Shown here: one piece after another, positions 1-5,901 of the stretch
Position numbering within the stretch: position 1 is the first letter of the stretch
Layout of the letters: each line of letters opens with the position of its first letter
Assembly (NCBI GenBank): GCA_947175375.1
Contig: CAMWMT010000173.1
Coordinates: 1-6,164 of the forward strand
Length of the DNA: 6,164 nucleotides
Origin: an uncultured Clostridiaceae bacterium
GTDB taxonomy: Bacteria > Bacillota > Clostridia > Lachnospirales > Lachnospiraceae
Direction: 5' to 3'
Made by a program: the position numbers and the translations under genes
The notes under the pieces: model-generated
What the model was told of the DNA's origin: nothing
The model's input: the letters and a program-made list of their open reading frames with translations, nothing else
The model's database searches: none

Positions 1-1
1 C

Positions 2-592
2 GAAGCGACGAAAGAAGCATTCGGTCTTTTGTCCGAAGAGACAGATGACACCATGGCCTGCTGCGTTCGTTTTTTGACTGAACTGCATACAGAATATACA
101 AGCCCTGGATTTTTGGATCATGCAAAGAATGAATATACCCGTGTGTTTATTGGACCGGATAAGATGGTCGCGCCGCCCTGGGAGTCCGTGTACTGCAATA
201 AACAGGGACTTTTATTTCAGGAAAGTACTCTGGAAGTCCGTAGCTTCTATCAGAAGTTTCATATGCTGCCGGAAGGTTATCCTCATGTGGCGGATGACAG
301 CCTGGTCCTGGAACTGGATTTCATGTCACGATTGGCAGGGAAATGCCTGGAAGCTTTCCGGGTTGGAAATATAGATTCTGTGAAGTACTACTTAAACGGA
401 CAGAATGTCTTTCTGCAGGATCATCTGCTTATATGGGTTCCGAAGTTTCTGGAGAAGATGGCGAACGCTCCTTCTGAATATCTGTATCCGCAGATGTGTT
501 TGGTTCTGAATGATTTCCTGAAGAGAGATAAGAAAATCATAGAAGAGATTCTGGATGTAGTCAAAACGTCAGAAGGAAATAAAGAAATGTAA
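2..592 (+). CDS. TorD/DmsD-family molybdoenzyme chaperone (5' partial)
   Basis: Cytoplasmic chaperone of the TorD/DmsD family. Such proteins bind the twin-arginine signal and body of an apo-molybdoenzyme until the molybdopterin cofactor is inserted, and prevent early export. The all-helical sequence carries the family signature FIGPDKMVAPPWESVY (nt 146-193), very close to the GPxxxPAPPWxSV stretch of E. coli DmsD, followed by LLFQEST. The second signature, PHVADDSLVLELDFM, is at nt 281-325 and corresponds to the PDHxxxEL motif. The reading frame is open to the left edge with no stop (EATKEAFGLL precedes the TTG at 29), so the true start lies outside the window. About 197 residues are visible, against roughly 200-220 for the family, so only a short N-terminus is missing. 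It sits 120 bp before the dmsA-like gene, its probable client. The family call is firm; the exact client is inferred from position. Confidence 0.9.
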   Translation, partial: EATKEAFGLLSEETDDTMACCVRFLTELHTEYTSPGFLDHAKNEYTRVFIGPDKMVAPPWESVYCNKQGLLFQESTLEVRSFYQKFHMLPEGYPHVADDSLVLELDFMSRLAGKCLEAFRVGNIDSVKYYLNGQNVFLQDHLLIWVPKFLEKMANAPSEYLYPQMCLVLNDFLKRDKKIIEEILDVVKTSEGNKEM

Positions 593-604
593 CATTTTAT
601 AAAC

Positions 605-627
605 AAGTGTACCAATAAGCAACACTT
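605..627. repeat. Inverted repeat AAGTGT-N11-ACACTT upstream of dmsA promoter
   Basis: Perfect 6-bp arms (605-610 and 622-627) are separated by 11 bp, about 40 bp before the -10 hexamer. The stem is too short and AT-rich, and the next T run (634-638) too distant, for a convincing terminator of the chaperone gene. An activator or repressor binding site is the more likely reading. No regulator is assigned. Confidence 0.35.
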
Positions 628-663
628 TCCCCATTTTTGTTCAGTGCCCGATTTTTGATGATA

Positions 664-672
664 TGGTATAAT
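664..672 (+). promoter_or_regulatory. Extended -10 promoter for the dmsA-like operon
   Basis: A perfect TATAAT (667-672) is preceded by TG one base upstream (664-665), giving the extended -10 form TGGTATAAT. No good TTGACA-like -35 is found 16-18 bp upstream (644-649 reads GTGCCC), so transcription probably relies on the extended -10 or on an activator bound upstream. The expected start is near 679, leaving a leader of about 34 nt. The dmsA-like gene can therefore be transcribed independently of the upstream chaperone gene. Confidence 0.65.
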
Positions 673-697
673 GTCACCAAATATTTTGTAGAAAAAG

Positions 698-703
698 AGG
701 AGG
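698..703 (+). promoter_or_regulatory. Ribosome binding site of dmsA-like gene
   Basis: AGGAGG, a perfect Shine-Dalgarno core, lies 9 nt before the ATG at 713. It fixes the start and keeps the complete twin-arginine signal in the product. Confidence 0.85.
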
Positions 704-712
704 TACACATTC

Positions 713-3484
713 ATGAGCAAATGGTTTGACAAATTGGCAGAGATGCCAGTCAGCCGCCGCAATTTTTTAAAGGGAAGCGCTGCTGCTGTGGTTTCAGTTG
801 CAGGCATATCCGTGGCAGAATGCCTGAAGGTGACTGAGGAAACACCGGCGGAAGAGACGGTTTCTGCGCCTGTCGAGGCACCTGTCGAGACACCTGTCGA
901 AAGCGTTGAGGCGGAACACTCCCCTATCGTGGATCCGGAAGAAGGGGGCAAATGGGTTGCCGCTGCCTGCTGGCATAACTGCGGAGGCCGCTGTATGAAC
1001 AAAGTAATGGTGAAAGAAGGCGTGGTGGTCCGCCAGAAAACAGATGATACCCATGAAGACTCCTTTGACTATCCGCAGCAGAGAGGATGCGTGCGCGGGA
1101 AAGTGCAGCAGCAGCAGTGCTTTGGCGCTGACCGTCTGAAATATCCGATGAAACGTAAAGGCTGGTCCCCTGAGAACCCCAACGGAGCGATGCGCGGTAT
1201 TGACGAGTGGGAGCGCATCAGCTGGGATGAGGCCATCCAGTACATAGCTGACCAGTTCAAGACAATCAAAGAGAAATACGGCAATCAGGCATTCCTGACC
1301 GGAAGCTGGGGATCTTATACGGAATGTATTCCGCTCATGTATTACGGGGGGCATACTTCAGTTGCTGACTCTACTTCTTATGGTACGTTCCTGCTGAATA
1401 CCGATACGACGATCGGCGTGAGCCGGAATGGTTTTGGCGCGAACAATGACCGCTATGATATGCTGAACGCGGACACGATCATATTCCTGTCCCTGAATCC
1501 GGCATGGTCCGCGCCGGGTACTCCGATGATGCACTACATCCGCGCGAAGGAAGCCGGTGTGAAATTCATCAGTATTGACCCGATGTATTCTGCTTCCGCA
1601 CAGGCGCTGGATGCTGACTGGGTTCCGGTCCGTACCGGTACAGATACCGCTCTGCTTCTGGGCGTTGCCTATGAGATGCTCCGTCTGGATGAGGAAGAAG
1701 GCGATATCGTTGACTGGGATTTCCTGGATAAATATACCGTCGGTTTTGATGCAGACCATAAACCGGACAACTTAAAGAGTGATGTGAACTTCCGTGATTA
1801 TCTGGAAGGAAAATATGATGACACGCCGAAGACGGCAGAATGGGCTTCCAAAATCTGCGGAGCTCCCGTAGAGCAGATCACAGAACTTGCAAGGGCTTTC
1901 GGAAAGAAGAATAATGTATGGTTCCTGCACAGCTTTGCCGCTGCCAGAAACGACGGCGCAGAGAACCTTCCCCAGATCGTCATGACCATCGGCGCCATGG
2001 GCGGTCATATGGGAAAACCGGGCAACTGTACGGCTCTTAGCTATACCCACAATTCCGCGAACGGCGGAGACCCGCTGGTAAAAGGCGGCGGTTCCGGCCT
2101 TCCTTACAAGGCGGACAATGGCGTAGACGGCATTATCCTGGGACCGCAGGTATGGGATGCTGTCCTGGAAGGAAAATACCGTATGATCGGTGACTACTAT
2201 GGATATACCGCGGAAGGCCTGGGTGCAGGCCAGGACCGTACCTGCGATATCCACTGCATCTTAAATATGGATGAGCATGCTTATCTGCAGACAGGCCCCA
2301 ATATGAAGAAGGGAATCGAAGCTCACAGAAAGGTTGACTTTGTGGTATCCAAGGCACAGTTCCTGAACACGCCTGCAAAATACTCCGATATCGTTCTTCC
2401 GGTCACGACATACTGGGAGCGTCCCGGCGGACTGGCTGCTTCGAACCGTGAATTCTTGTTCTGCTATTCCCAGGTTACGGAACCTCTGTTTGAGGCCAAG
2501 ACAGACCAGGAGATCGACAGCCTGATCATGGAGGCGCTCGGCCTGGATCCGAAAGAGGCGTATCCGATCAGCGAGAAGCAGCAGTTCTTCAACCAGATTG
2601 CCGGCGCTACGGTAGTAAAAGAAGGCTCTGTCTCCGCAGGAGACGGCGCGGCGGCCGGATATGATCCTTATGGCAATCCATTGTCTGCCAGCATGGAGTA
2701 TGAGACGCTTGTTACTATTACGGCAGAAGACATCGCAGAATGGGGCGTTGAAGGCGAACCGCAGGAAGGCCGGATCTCCTTACAGGAATTTATCGATAAT
2801 GGTGGTTACCAGGTAGAGCGTTCGGAAGGCGACGCGTTCTGCGGACATCTGGGTTATGCTTCCTTTATCAATGATCCGGAGGCAAATCCTCTGGCAACTG
2901 TCAGCGGCAAATTTGAGATCACAAGCCAGGCAAAGGCAGACCTCTTCAATGGTTTTGGTCTGATCGACTGGGATTACAAACCGTATCCGGAATATATCGT
3001 ACCGACCACCGGTTATGAGACGACCTTTAAGGATGGAGTGATCGACGGAGAAAAGGGCGAATATCCGTATCTGTTATATAACATCCATTATCTGCGTCGT
3101 TCTCATTCAACCTTTAATAACTGTCCGTGGCTGCGTGAGACCTGGCCGAACCCGGTATTCATTAACGCTTCCGACGCCAAGGAAAAGGGCATTCAGGACG
3201 GCGATACCGTATTGATCACGACAAAGAGCGGGCAGGCGCTTCGCAAGGCCTGCTGTATGGAATCTCTGATACCTGGTGAGGTAGCTATTCCTCATGGTGC
3301 GTGGGCCAATATCGATGAAAAGACAGGAATCGATCACGGCGGAGCCGATAACTATCTGTTAGGGAACGAGATGACTGGTTCCGGCATCACGCCTTACAAT
3401 AACATTAACTGTAACTATGAAAAATACAGCGGTCCGGAGCTGGATGACGATGTCAACGTTGATACACGTATCATCGAGCTGTAG
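713..3484 (+). CDS. dmsA: Tat-exported DmsA-like molybdopterin oxidoreductase, catalytic subunit
   Basis: Catalytic subunit (923 aa) of a DMSO-reductase-family complex, predicted to reduce a terminal electron acceptor outside the membrane. Residues 1-35 form a twin-arginine signal (SRRNFLKGS at 14-22, then a hydrophobic stretch) with a possible signal peptidase site SVA|EC after residue 35. An acidic APVE/TPVE-rich linker follows to about residue 79. The FS0 [4Fe-4S] cluster motif is C86-x3-C90-x3-C94-x31-C126. By analogy with E. coli DmsA the molybdenum ligand is a serine, most likely S222 in DSTSYGT, with S220 next best; there is no selenocysteine codon. SDIVLPVTTYWER (558-570) is a typical family motif, and the cofactor-binding C-terminal domain spans about 783-905 with RSHST (796-800) and HGAW (861-864). 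Residues about 625-680 look like an insertion relative to E. coli DmsA, partly explaining the greater length. dmsB-like begins 17 bp downstream. Family placement is firm, but the substrate is unknown: sulfoxide or N-oxide is only the default guess. Confidence 0.93.
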   Translation: MSKWFDKLAEMPVSRRNFLKGSAAAVVSVAGISVAECLKVTEETPAEETVSAPVEAPVETPVESVEAEHSPIVDPEEGGKWVAAACWHNCGGRCMNKVMVKEGVVVRQKTDDTHEDSFDYPQQRGCVRGKVQQQQCFGADRLKYPMKRKGWSPENPNGAMRGIDEWERISWDEAIQYIADQFKTIKEKYGNQAFLTGSWGSYTECIPLMYYGGHTSVADSTSYGTFLLNTDTTIGVSRNGFGANNDRYDMLNADTIIFLSLNPAWSAPGTPMMHYIRAKEAGVKFISIDPMYSASAQALDADWVPVRTGTDTALLLGVAYEMLRLDEEEGDIVDWDFLDKYTVGFDADHKPDNLKSDVNFRDYLEGKYDDTPKTAEWASKICGAPVEQITELARAFGKKNNVWFLHSFAAARNDGAENLPQIVMTIGAMGGHMGKPGNCTALSYTHNSANGGDPLVKGGGSGLPYKADNGVDGIILGPQVWDAVLEGKYRMIGDYYGYTAEGLGAGQDRTCDIHCILNMDEHAYLQTGPNMKKGIEAHRKVDFVVSKAQFLNTPAKYSDIVLPVTTYWERPGGLAASNREFLFCYSQVTEPLFEAKTDQEIDSLIMEALGLDPKEAYPISEKQQFFNQIAGATVVKEGSVSAGDGAAAGYDPYGNPLSASMEYETLVTITAEDIAEWGVEGEPQEGRISLQEFIDNGGYQVERSEGDAFCGHLGYASFINDPEANPLATVSGKFEITSQAKADLFNGFGLIDWDYKPYPEYIVPTTGYETTFKDGVIDGEKGEYPYLLYNIHYLRRSHSTFNNCPWLRETWPNPVFINASDAKEKGIQDGDTVLITTKSGQALRKACCMESLIPGEVAIPHGAWANIDEKTGIDHGGADNYLLGNEMTGSGITPYNNINCNYEKYSGPELDDDVNVDTRIIEL
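866..901 (+). repeat. Three 12-bp tandem repeats in dmsA-like linker
   Basis: Three near-identical 12-bp units (866-877, 878-889, 890-901) built on RCRCCTGTCGAR encode APVE-APVE-TPVE (residues 52-63). They lie in the acidic, proline-rich linker between the Tat signal and the first Fe-S motif. Slippage here would change linker length in frame, so copy number may vary between strains. Confidence 0.8.
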
Positions 3485-3486
3485 GG

Positions 3487-3492
3487 AAGGAG
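3487..3492 (+). promoter_or_regulatory. Ribosome binding site of dmsB-like gene
   Basis: AAGGAG lies in the 17-bp gap after the dmsA stop and 9 nt before the ATG at 3502. It selects that ATG over the out-of-frame ATG at 3497 and supports co-transcription with dmsA. Confidence 0.75.
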
Positions 3493-3501
3493 TGAAATGA
3501 T

Positions 3502-4077
3502 ATGGCATTAGGATTTTATTTTGATATGACCCGGTGTATTGGCTGCCGTGCCTGTCAGGTTGCCTGCAAAGATAAGAATAATCTGCCGATCGGCGTGATT
3601 CTTCGCAACGCCAAAACCTATGAGGTAGGAAGTTTTCCGAAAGTAAAAGCATTCAGTTACTCTGCTTCCTGCAACCACTGTGAGAATCCGGCCTGCGTGG
3701 GTGTGTGCCCGGTAGGGGCCATGTATAAGGCGGAAGACGGTACGGTCATTCATGATGATGAACTGTGCATCGGCTGCCAGGCCTGTGTAGCAGCCTGTCC
3801 TTACAGCGTGCCTCAGTATAATGAAGAGGCGGGAATCGTCAATAAATGCGACGCCTGCGCGTATCTGCGTGCAAAAGGCCAGAATCCGGCCTGCGTGGAT
3901 GGCTGCCCGAACAGAGCTCTGGACTTCGGCGACCTGGATGAGCTGAAGGCAAAATACGGAAGCGATCTGGTATCAGATCTGCCTATCCTTCCTGATTCTT
4001 CTGCAACCGGTCCTAGTCTGCTGATCAAAGCCAGAGAATGCGCAGTATCCGGGGATGCGAAAGAGATTCCGCTGTAG
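3502..4077 (+). CDS. dmsB: DmsB-like four-cluster [4Fe-4S] electron-transfer subunit
   Basis: Iron-sulfur subunit (191 aa, close to the roughly 205 aa of E. coli DmsB) that passes electrons to the FS0 cluster of the catalytic subunit. Sixteen cysteines form the four expected ligand groups: C12-C15-C18-C22, C57-C60-C65-C69, C89-C92-C95-C99 and C116-C119-C131-C135. Every ligand position is Cys, so four [4Fe-4S] clusters are predicted, with no Trp or other substitution of the NarH kind. The N-terminus FYFDMTRCIGCRACQVAC is typical of DmsB/PhsB/NrfC-type subunits. There is no signal peptide; by analogy it would be carried out with DmsA through the Tat system. The C-terminal 50 residues lack motifs. 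It is 17 bp after the dmsA-like gene and 35 bp before the 319-aa Fe-S gene, clearly within one operon. An NrfC/PhsB-like naming is possible, but pairing with a DmsA-type subunit favours DmsB. Confidence 0.93.
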   Translation: MALGFYFDMTRCIGCRACQVACKDKNNLPIGVILRNAKTYEVGSFPKVKAFSYSASCNHCENPACVGVCPVGAMYKAEDGTVIHDDELCIGCQACVAACPYSVPQYNEEAGIVNKCDACAYLRAKGQNPACVDGCPNRALDFGDLDELKAKYGSDLVSDLPILPDSSATGPSLLIKARECAVSGDAKEIPL

Positions 4078-4102
4078 AATACAGAGGGCGAAAGACCGGA
4101 CA

Positions 4103-4138
4103 ATGACAGAATATGATATTTGGCAACTATCTTTTTAA
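4103..4138 (+). other. 12-codon reading frame overlapping the start of the Fe-S gene
   Basis: ATG 4103 opens a frame reading MTEYDIWQLSF and then stop, overlapping the start at 4113 in another frame. Its last codons run through five Ts (4132-4136). Removing one T would fuse it in frame to NYAVKQVL of the downstream protein. It may be a coupling peptide, a relic of the original start, or chance; neither start has a good Shine-Dalgarno. Confidence 0.3.
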
Positions 4139-5072
4139 TTATGCCGTCAAACAAGTGCTGGCTGAGAATCATCCAACAAAGGATTATGAGCATTGCCTCA
4201 ACCGGCGTCAGGTGAAACATAAGTGTACCGTGTGCAGGGATATCTGTCCACGGAATGTGTATTCCGGAGTTGGCAGCCGCAACGCGGATTTTACAGACTG
4301 CAGGAACTGTAATCTGTGTGTGGCTGCCTGTCCGGCACGCTGTATCGCCTCGTCAGCGCTCAATGTTTCGGCATATCTGAAGCTTTTGAAAGTACCGGAA
4401 GAGTCGGTCTATATCGCGGTCAGGGATTATGAGGGAGATGCCCATCTAAGAGTGGATGATTTTGCCGCTCTGTCCTGGGAGTATCTGGCATGCCTGGCGC
4501 TTCGCAAAAACGTGGTTTTCTTAACAGCAGGCCAGCCGGTCGGGGAGTCTGGTGCGCAGGAGGTTTGGCAGGAGACCCTTGTACGTCTGGTGCTGTTTTT
4601 TGGAAAAGAAGAATACGGCAGACGTTTCTCGTTTTCTTCCCAGCTGGATTATACAAACGATCAGAAGATCGGGCGCAGGGATCTGTTCCGAAAGGCGAAT
4701 GAAGAGCTAAGAAGCAAGGCATCCTCGTTCCTTCCGTCGGAAAGCCGGATGGATGGATTGCTGTATCGTTATCTGCTGAAGAGGATTATTGGGGAAGCGG
4801 ACGCCAGTCGTTCTTTTGGCTGGATTCTTCCAATGATCTCACCTGAATGCAGGGGGTGCAACGTCTGCGGGAAGCTGTGTCCCCAGCAGGCGATCGTTGT
4901 GAGAAGGCAGGAAGAGCACTTTCAGGTAGTCTTTTTTCCTTTCCGCTGCAATAAGTGCGGGTTGTGCCAGAAAACCTGTATCCATCATGCGATTCCTGAT
5001 TTCGGCCTGATTCATGTGGGCGACCTGCGGCCGATGATTTTATTTGACAGCCAAATGGATGAAAAAGAATAG
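4113..5072 (+). CDS. Soluble ferredoxin-type protein with iron-sulfur motifs at both ends, dms operon
   Basis: A 319-aa protein that I do not recognise beyond its ferredoxin-like motifs. Near the N-terminus are a short motif C38-x2-C41-x3-C45-P and a classical C63-x2-C66-x2-C69-x3-C73-P. Near the C-terminus are two classical motifs, C246-x2-C249-x2-C252-x3-C256-P and C279-x2-C282-x2-C285-x3-C289. Up to four [4Fe-4S] clusters are thus possible. The first motif lacks the usual leading Cys (residue 35 is Lys), and C28 in EHCLNRR may replace it. Residues about 80-240 contain no cysteine ligand motif and look like a mixed alpha/beta spacer. No signal peptide or membrane helix is visible, so it should be cytoplasmic. 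It is the last gene before a terminator and could feed electrons to the reductase or help its maturation, somewhat as NapF does for NapA; this is inference. An in-frame TGA at 4104-4106 leaves ATG 4113 as the only sensible start, but its ribosome binding site is poor. Confidence 0.85.
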   Translation: MIFGNYLFNYAVKQVLAENHPTKDYEHCLNRRQVKHKCTVCRDICPRNVYSGVGSRNADFTDCRNCNLCVAACPARCIASSALNVSAYLKLLKVPEESVYIAVRDYEGDAHLRVDDFAALSWEYLACLALRKNVVFLTAGQPVGESGAQEVWQETLVRLVLFFGKEEYGRRFSFSSQLDYTNDQKIGRRDLFRKANEELRSKASSFLPSESRMDGLLYRYLLKRIIGEADASRSFGWILPMISPECRGCNVCGKLCPQQAIVVRRQEEHFQVVFFPFRCNKCGLCQKTCIHHAIPDFGLIHVGDLRPMILFDSQMDEKE

Positions 5073-5074
5073 AG

Positions 5075-5116
5075 ACCCCATGGCTGCTGCCTGCTTTATG
5101 GCTGTAGCTGTGGGGT
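5075..5116. terminator. Hairpin terminator between convergent operons
   Basis: A long stem pairs 5075-5087 with 5104-5116. Its base is ACCCCA/TGGGGT, followed by 7 further pairs, with 3 G-U wobbles overall. After one mismatch, GCC 5089-5091 pairs with GGC 5100-5102 around an 8-nt loop. On the + strand the tail is TTGCTCTTT, a moderate U tract. On the - strand the tail reaches a TTCTTTTT stretch inside the end of the Fe-S gene. It starts 3 nt after the Fe-S stop codon, and the last codons of the TetR gene lie in one arm, so it probably ends transcription from both sides. Confidence 0.75.
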
Positions 5117-5713
5117 TTGCTCTTTGAATCTTGGCCTTACATAACGAAATATATTTACATAATTTTGTTTCATGATCTTGGACAGGACGAAGATTCCTTC
5201 TTCCAGGGAAAGATGTTCAGACTCTATCCAGGCATCGATGATTCCCATAAAAAAATTCCGAATGATCGCGAGGTAAAATTTTTGAGGAACTTTACCGTCT
5301 GTATCGTTAAGGATATGGATGTCCCGGCAGCGGTTCAGGACGATCTGGTCGGCAATGGATATGACAATATCGGAAGTCTCCGGGGTGACCAGTACGGAAA
5401 TGGATTCGCGGTAATCCACCACTTTTCTTAAAAAAATTTCAACATCTTTTTGCAGCTGCTTTTCATCGAGGATATCGCAAGGAGAATCCTTCTCATACAT
5501 AAAACAGCTAAACAGGTCGTCAAACATATCATAGACAATCGCAAAGAGGAGTTCGTCCTTGTTCTGATAATGGGCATAAAATGTCTTTCGGTTGATACAG
5601 GCGTCTTCAGCGATCATTGTTACTGTGATTGCCCCGTAAGGGACTGATTTCATTAATTTGATCATGGAATTGCGCATATCTCGTTCGGAACGGTATAACT
5701 TATGTCTGCCCAA
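5096..5713 (-). CDS. TetR/AcrR-family transcriptional regulator
   Basis: DNA-binding repressor-type protein (205 aa) with an N-terminal TetR helix-turn-helix. Residues about 29-56 read ITVTMIAEDACINRKTFY followed by AHYQNKDELL, the textbook family signature. The C-terminal ligand-binding and dimerisation half (about 85-195, including NFFMGIIDAWIESEHLSLEEG) is helical and diverged, so the inducer cannot be named. The start is taken as TTG 5713, because a strong GAGGAGAG lies about 5 nt upstream of it and the product then has the normal short lead-in to helix 1; no upstream in-frame ATG is seen, and the next Met is residue 13. It converges on the dms operon with a 23-bp gap and is divergent from moeA. 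Self-repression through the palindromes at 5748-5785 is likely. Control of moeA or the dms operon is possible but unproven. Confidence 0.92.
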   Translation of the reverse strand: MGRHKLYRSERDMRNSMIKLMKSVPYGAITVTMIAEDACINRKTFYAHYQNKDELLFAIVYDMFDDLFSCFMYEKDSPCDILDEKQLQKDVEIFLRKVVDYRESISVLVTPETSDIVISIADQIVLNRCRDIHILNDTDGKVPQKFYLAIIRNFFMGIIDAWIESEHLSLEEGIFVLSKIMKQNYVNIFRYVRPRFKEQTPQLQP

Positions 5714-5716
5714 TGT

Positions 5717-5724
5717 TCTCTCCT
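5717..5724 (-). promoter_or_regulatory. Ribosome binding site supporting a TTG start for tetR
   Basis: On the minus strand GAGGAGAG precedes ACA-TTG, placing AGGAG at normal spacing from TTG 5713. This decides the start, since no ATG is suitably placed. Confidence 0.7.
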
Positions 5725-5747
5725 CAGTTTACAGATGTGCTTTTCTG

Positions 5748-5785
5748 TGACAAATCTACATTAGAATGTTTTCTGCTATTTGTCA
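5748..5785. promoter_or_regulatory. Palindromic operator candidate in tetR-moeA divergent region
   Basis: Two symmetric elements are nested here. The outer arms TGACAAAT (5748-5755) and ATTTGTCA (5778-5785) match perfectly over 8 bp. The inner element is ACATT-AG-AATGT (5758-5769), with perfect 5-bp arms. The two centres differ by 3 bp. The elements overlap the predicted -35 and -10 of the tetR promoter, where an autorepressor would be expected to bind. Binding by this TetR protein is inference. Confidence 0.5.
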
Positions 5786-5786
5786 A
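5760..5786 (-). promoter_or_regulatory. Predicted tetR promoter
   Basis: On the minus strand a perfect TTGACA (5786-5781) is followed after 15 bp by TCTAAT (5765-5760), which matches TATAAT at five of six positions. The spacer is shorter than the usual 17 bp, which suggests a weak promoter or one open to control. It would give a leader of about 40 nt. Confidence 0.45.
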
Positions 5787-5839
5787 TAGAGATACCTAAG
5801 TTTAAAAGCTGTATTTTTCTGGTCTTTTTAAGAGAAGCA

Positions 5840-5848
5840 TGATAAAAT
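5840..5848 (+). promoter_or_regulatory. Predicted extended -10 promoter for moeA
   Basis: TGATAAAAT is an extended -10: TG, one base, then TAAAAT (5/6 match). The region 17 bp upstream (5820-5825, TGGTCT) is a poor -35. The expected start is near 5855, leaving a leader of about 47 nt before moeA. Confidence 0.5.
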
Positions 5849-5851
5849 GTG

Positions 5852-5869
5852 CTCACGAGTATATGTGAG
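5852..5869. repeat. Inverted repeat CTCAC-N8-GTGAG in the moeA leader
   Basis: Perfect 5-bp arms (5852-5856 and 5865-5869) flank 8 nt, right at the predicted moeA transcription start. It could be an operator or a small 5' hairpin; with arms this short, chance is also possible. Confidence 0.3.
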
Positions 5870-5886
5870 GAAAGAATCATGGAAGG

Positions 5887-5894
5887 AAAAGGAG
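5887..5894 (+). promoter_or_regulatory. Ribosome binding site of moeA
   Basis: AAAAGGAG ends 7 nt before ATG 5902. This start gives the usual MoeA N-terminus (VTVEQAEELIL) and is preferred over the out-of-frame ATG at 5879. Confidence 0.75.
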
Positions 5895-5901
5895 AACTTA
5901 T

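Noticed and set aside
605..638. Rho-independent terminator after the chaperone gene
   Set aside because: The stem has only 6 pairs with two G-C, an 11-nt loop, and the T run begins 7 nt after the stem.
655..672. FNR-type box at the TTGAT before the dmsA -10
   Set aside because: Only one half-site is present; the ATCAA half and the TGTGA-N6-TCACA form are both missing.
809..823. Possible lipobox around Cys37 of the dmsA-like protein
   Set aside because: The residues before Cys37 are S-V-A-E; Glu at -1 and no Leu at -3 do not fit a lipoprotein signal. A signal peptidase I site after SVA fits better.
794..1354. Long open frames on the minus strand within the dmsA-like gene, also at 421-1002, 1358-1759 and 1772-2254
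   Set aside because: They are antisense to a gene with clear family motifs throughout, show no recognisable protein features, and arise from the codon bias of the real gene.
5117..5431. Plus-strand open frames opposite the tetR gene (5117-5431, 5450-5647)
   Set aside because: No ribosome binding site or family features; they are shadows of a well-supported TetR gene.
5780..5808. Plus-strand promoter TTGTCA-17 bp-TAAAAG for moeA
   Set aside because: The -10 match is weak and the -35 is part of the palindrome and of the tetR -35 on the other strand; the extended -10 at 5840-5848 is better placed.
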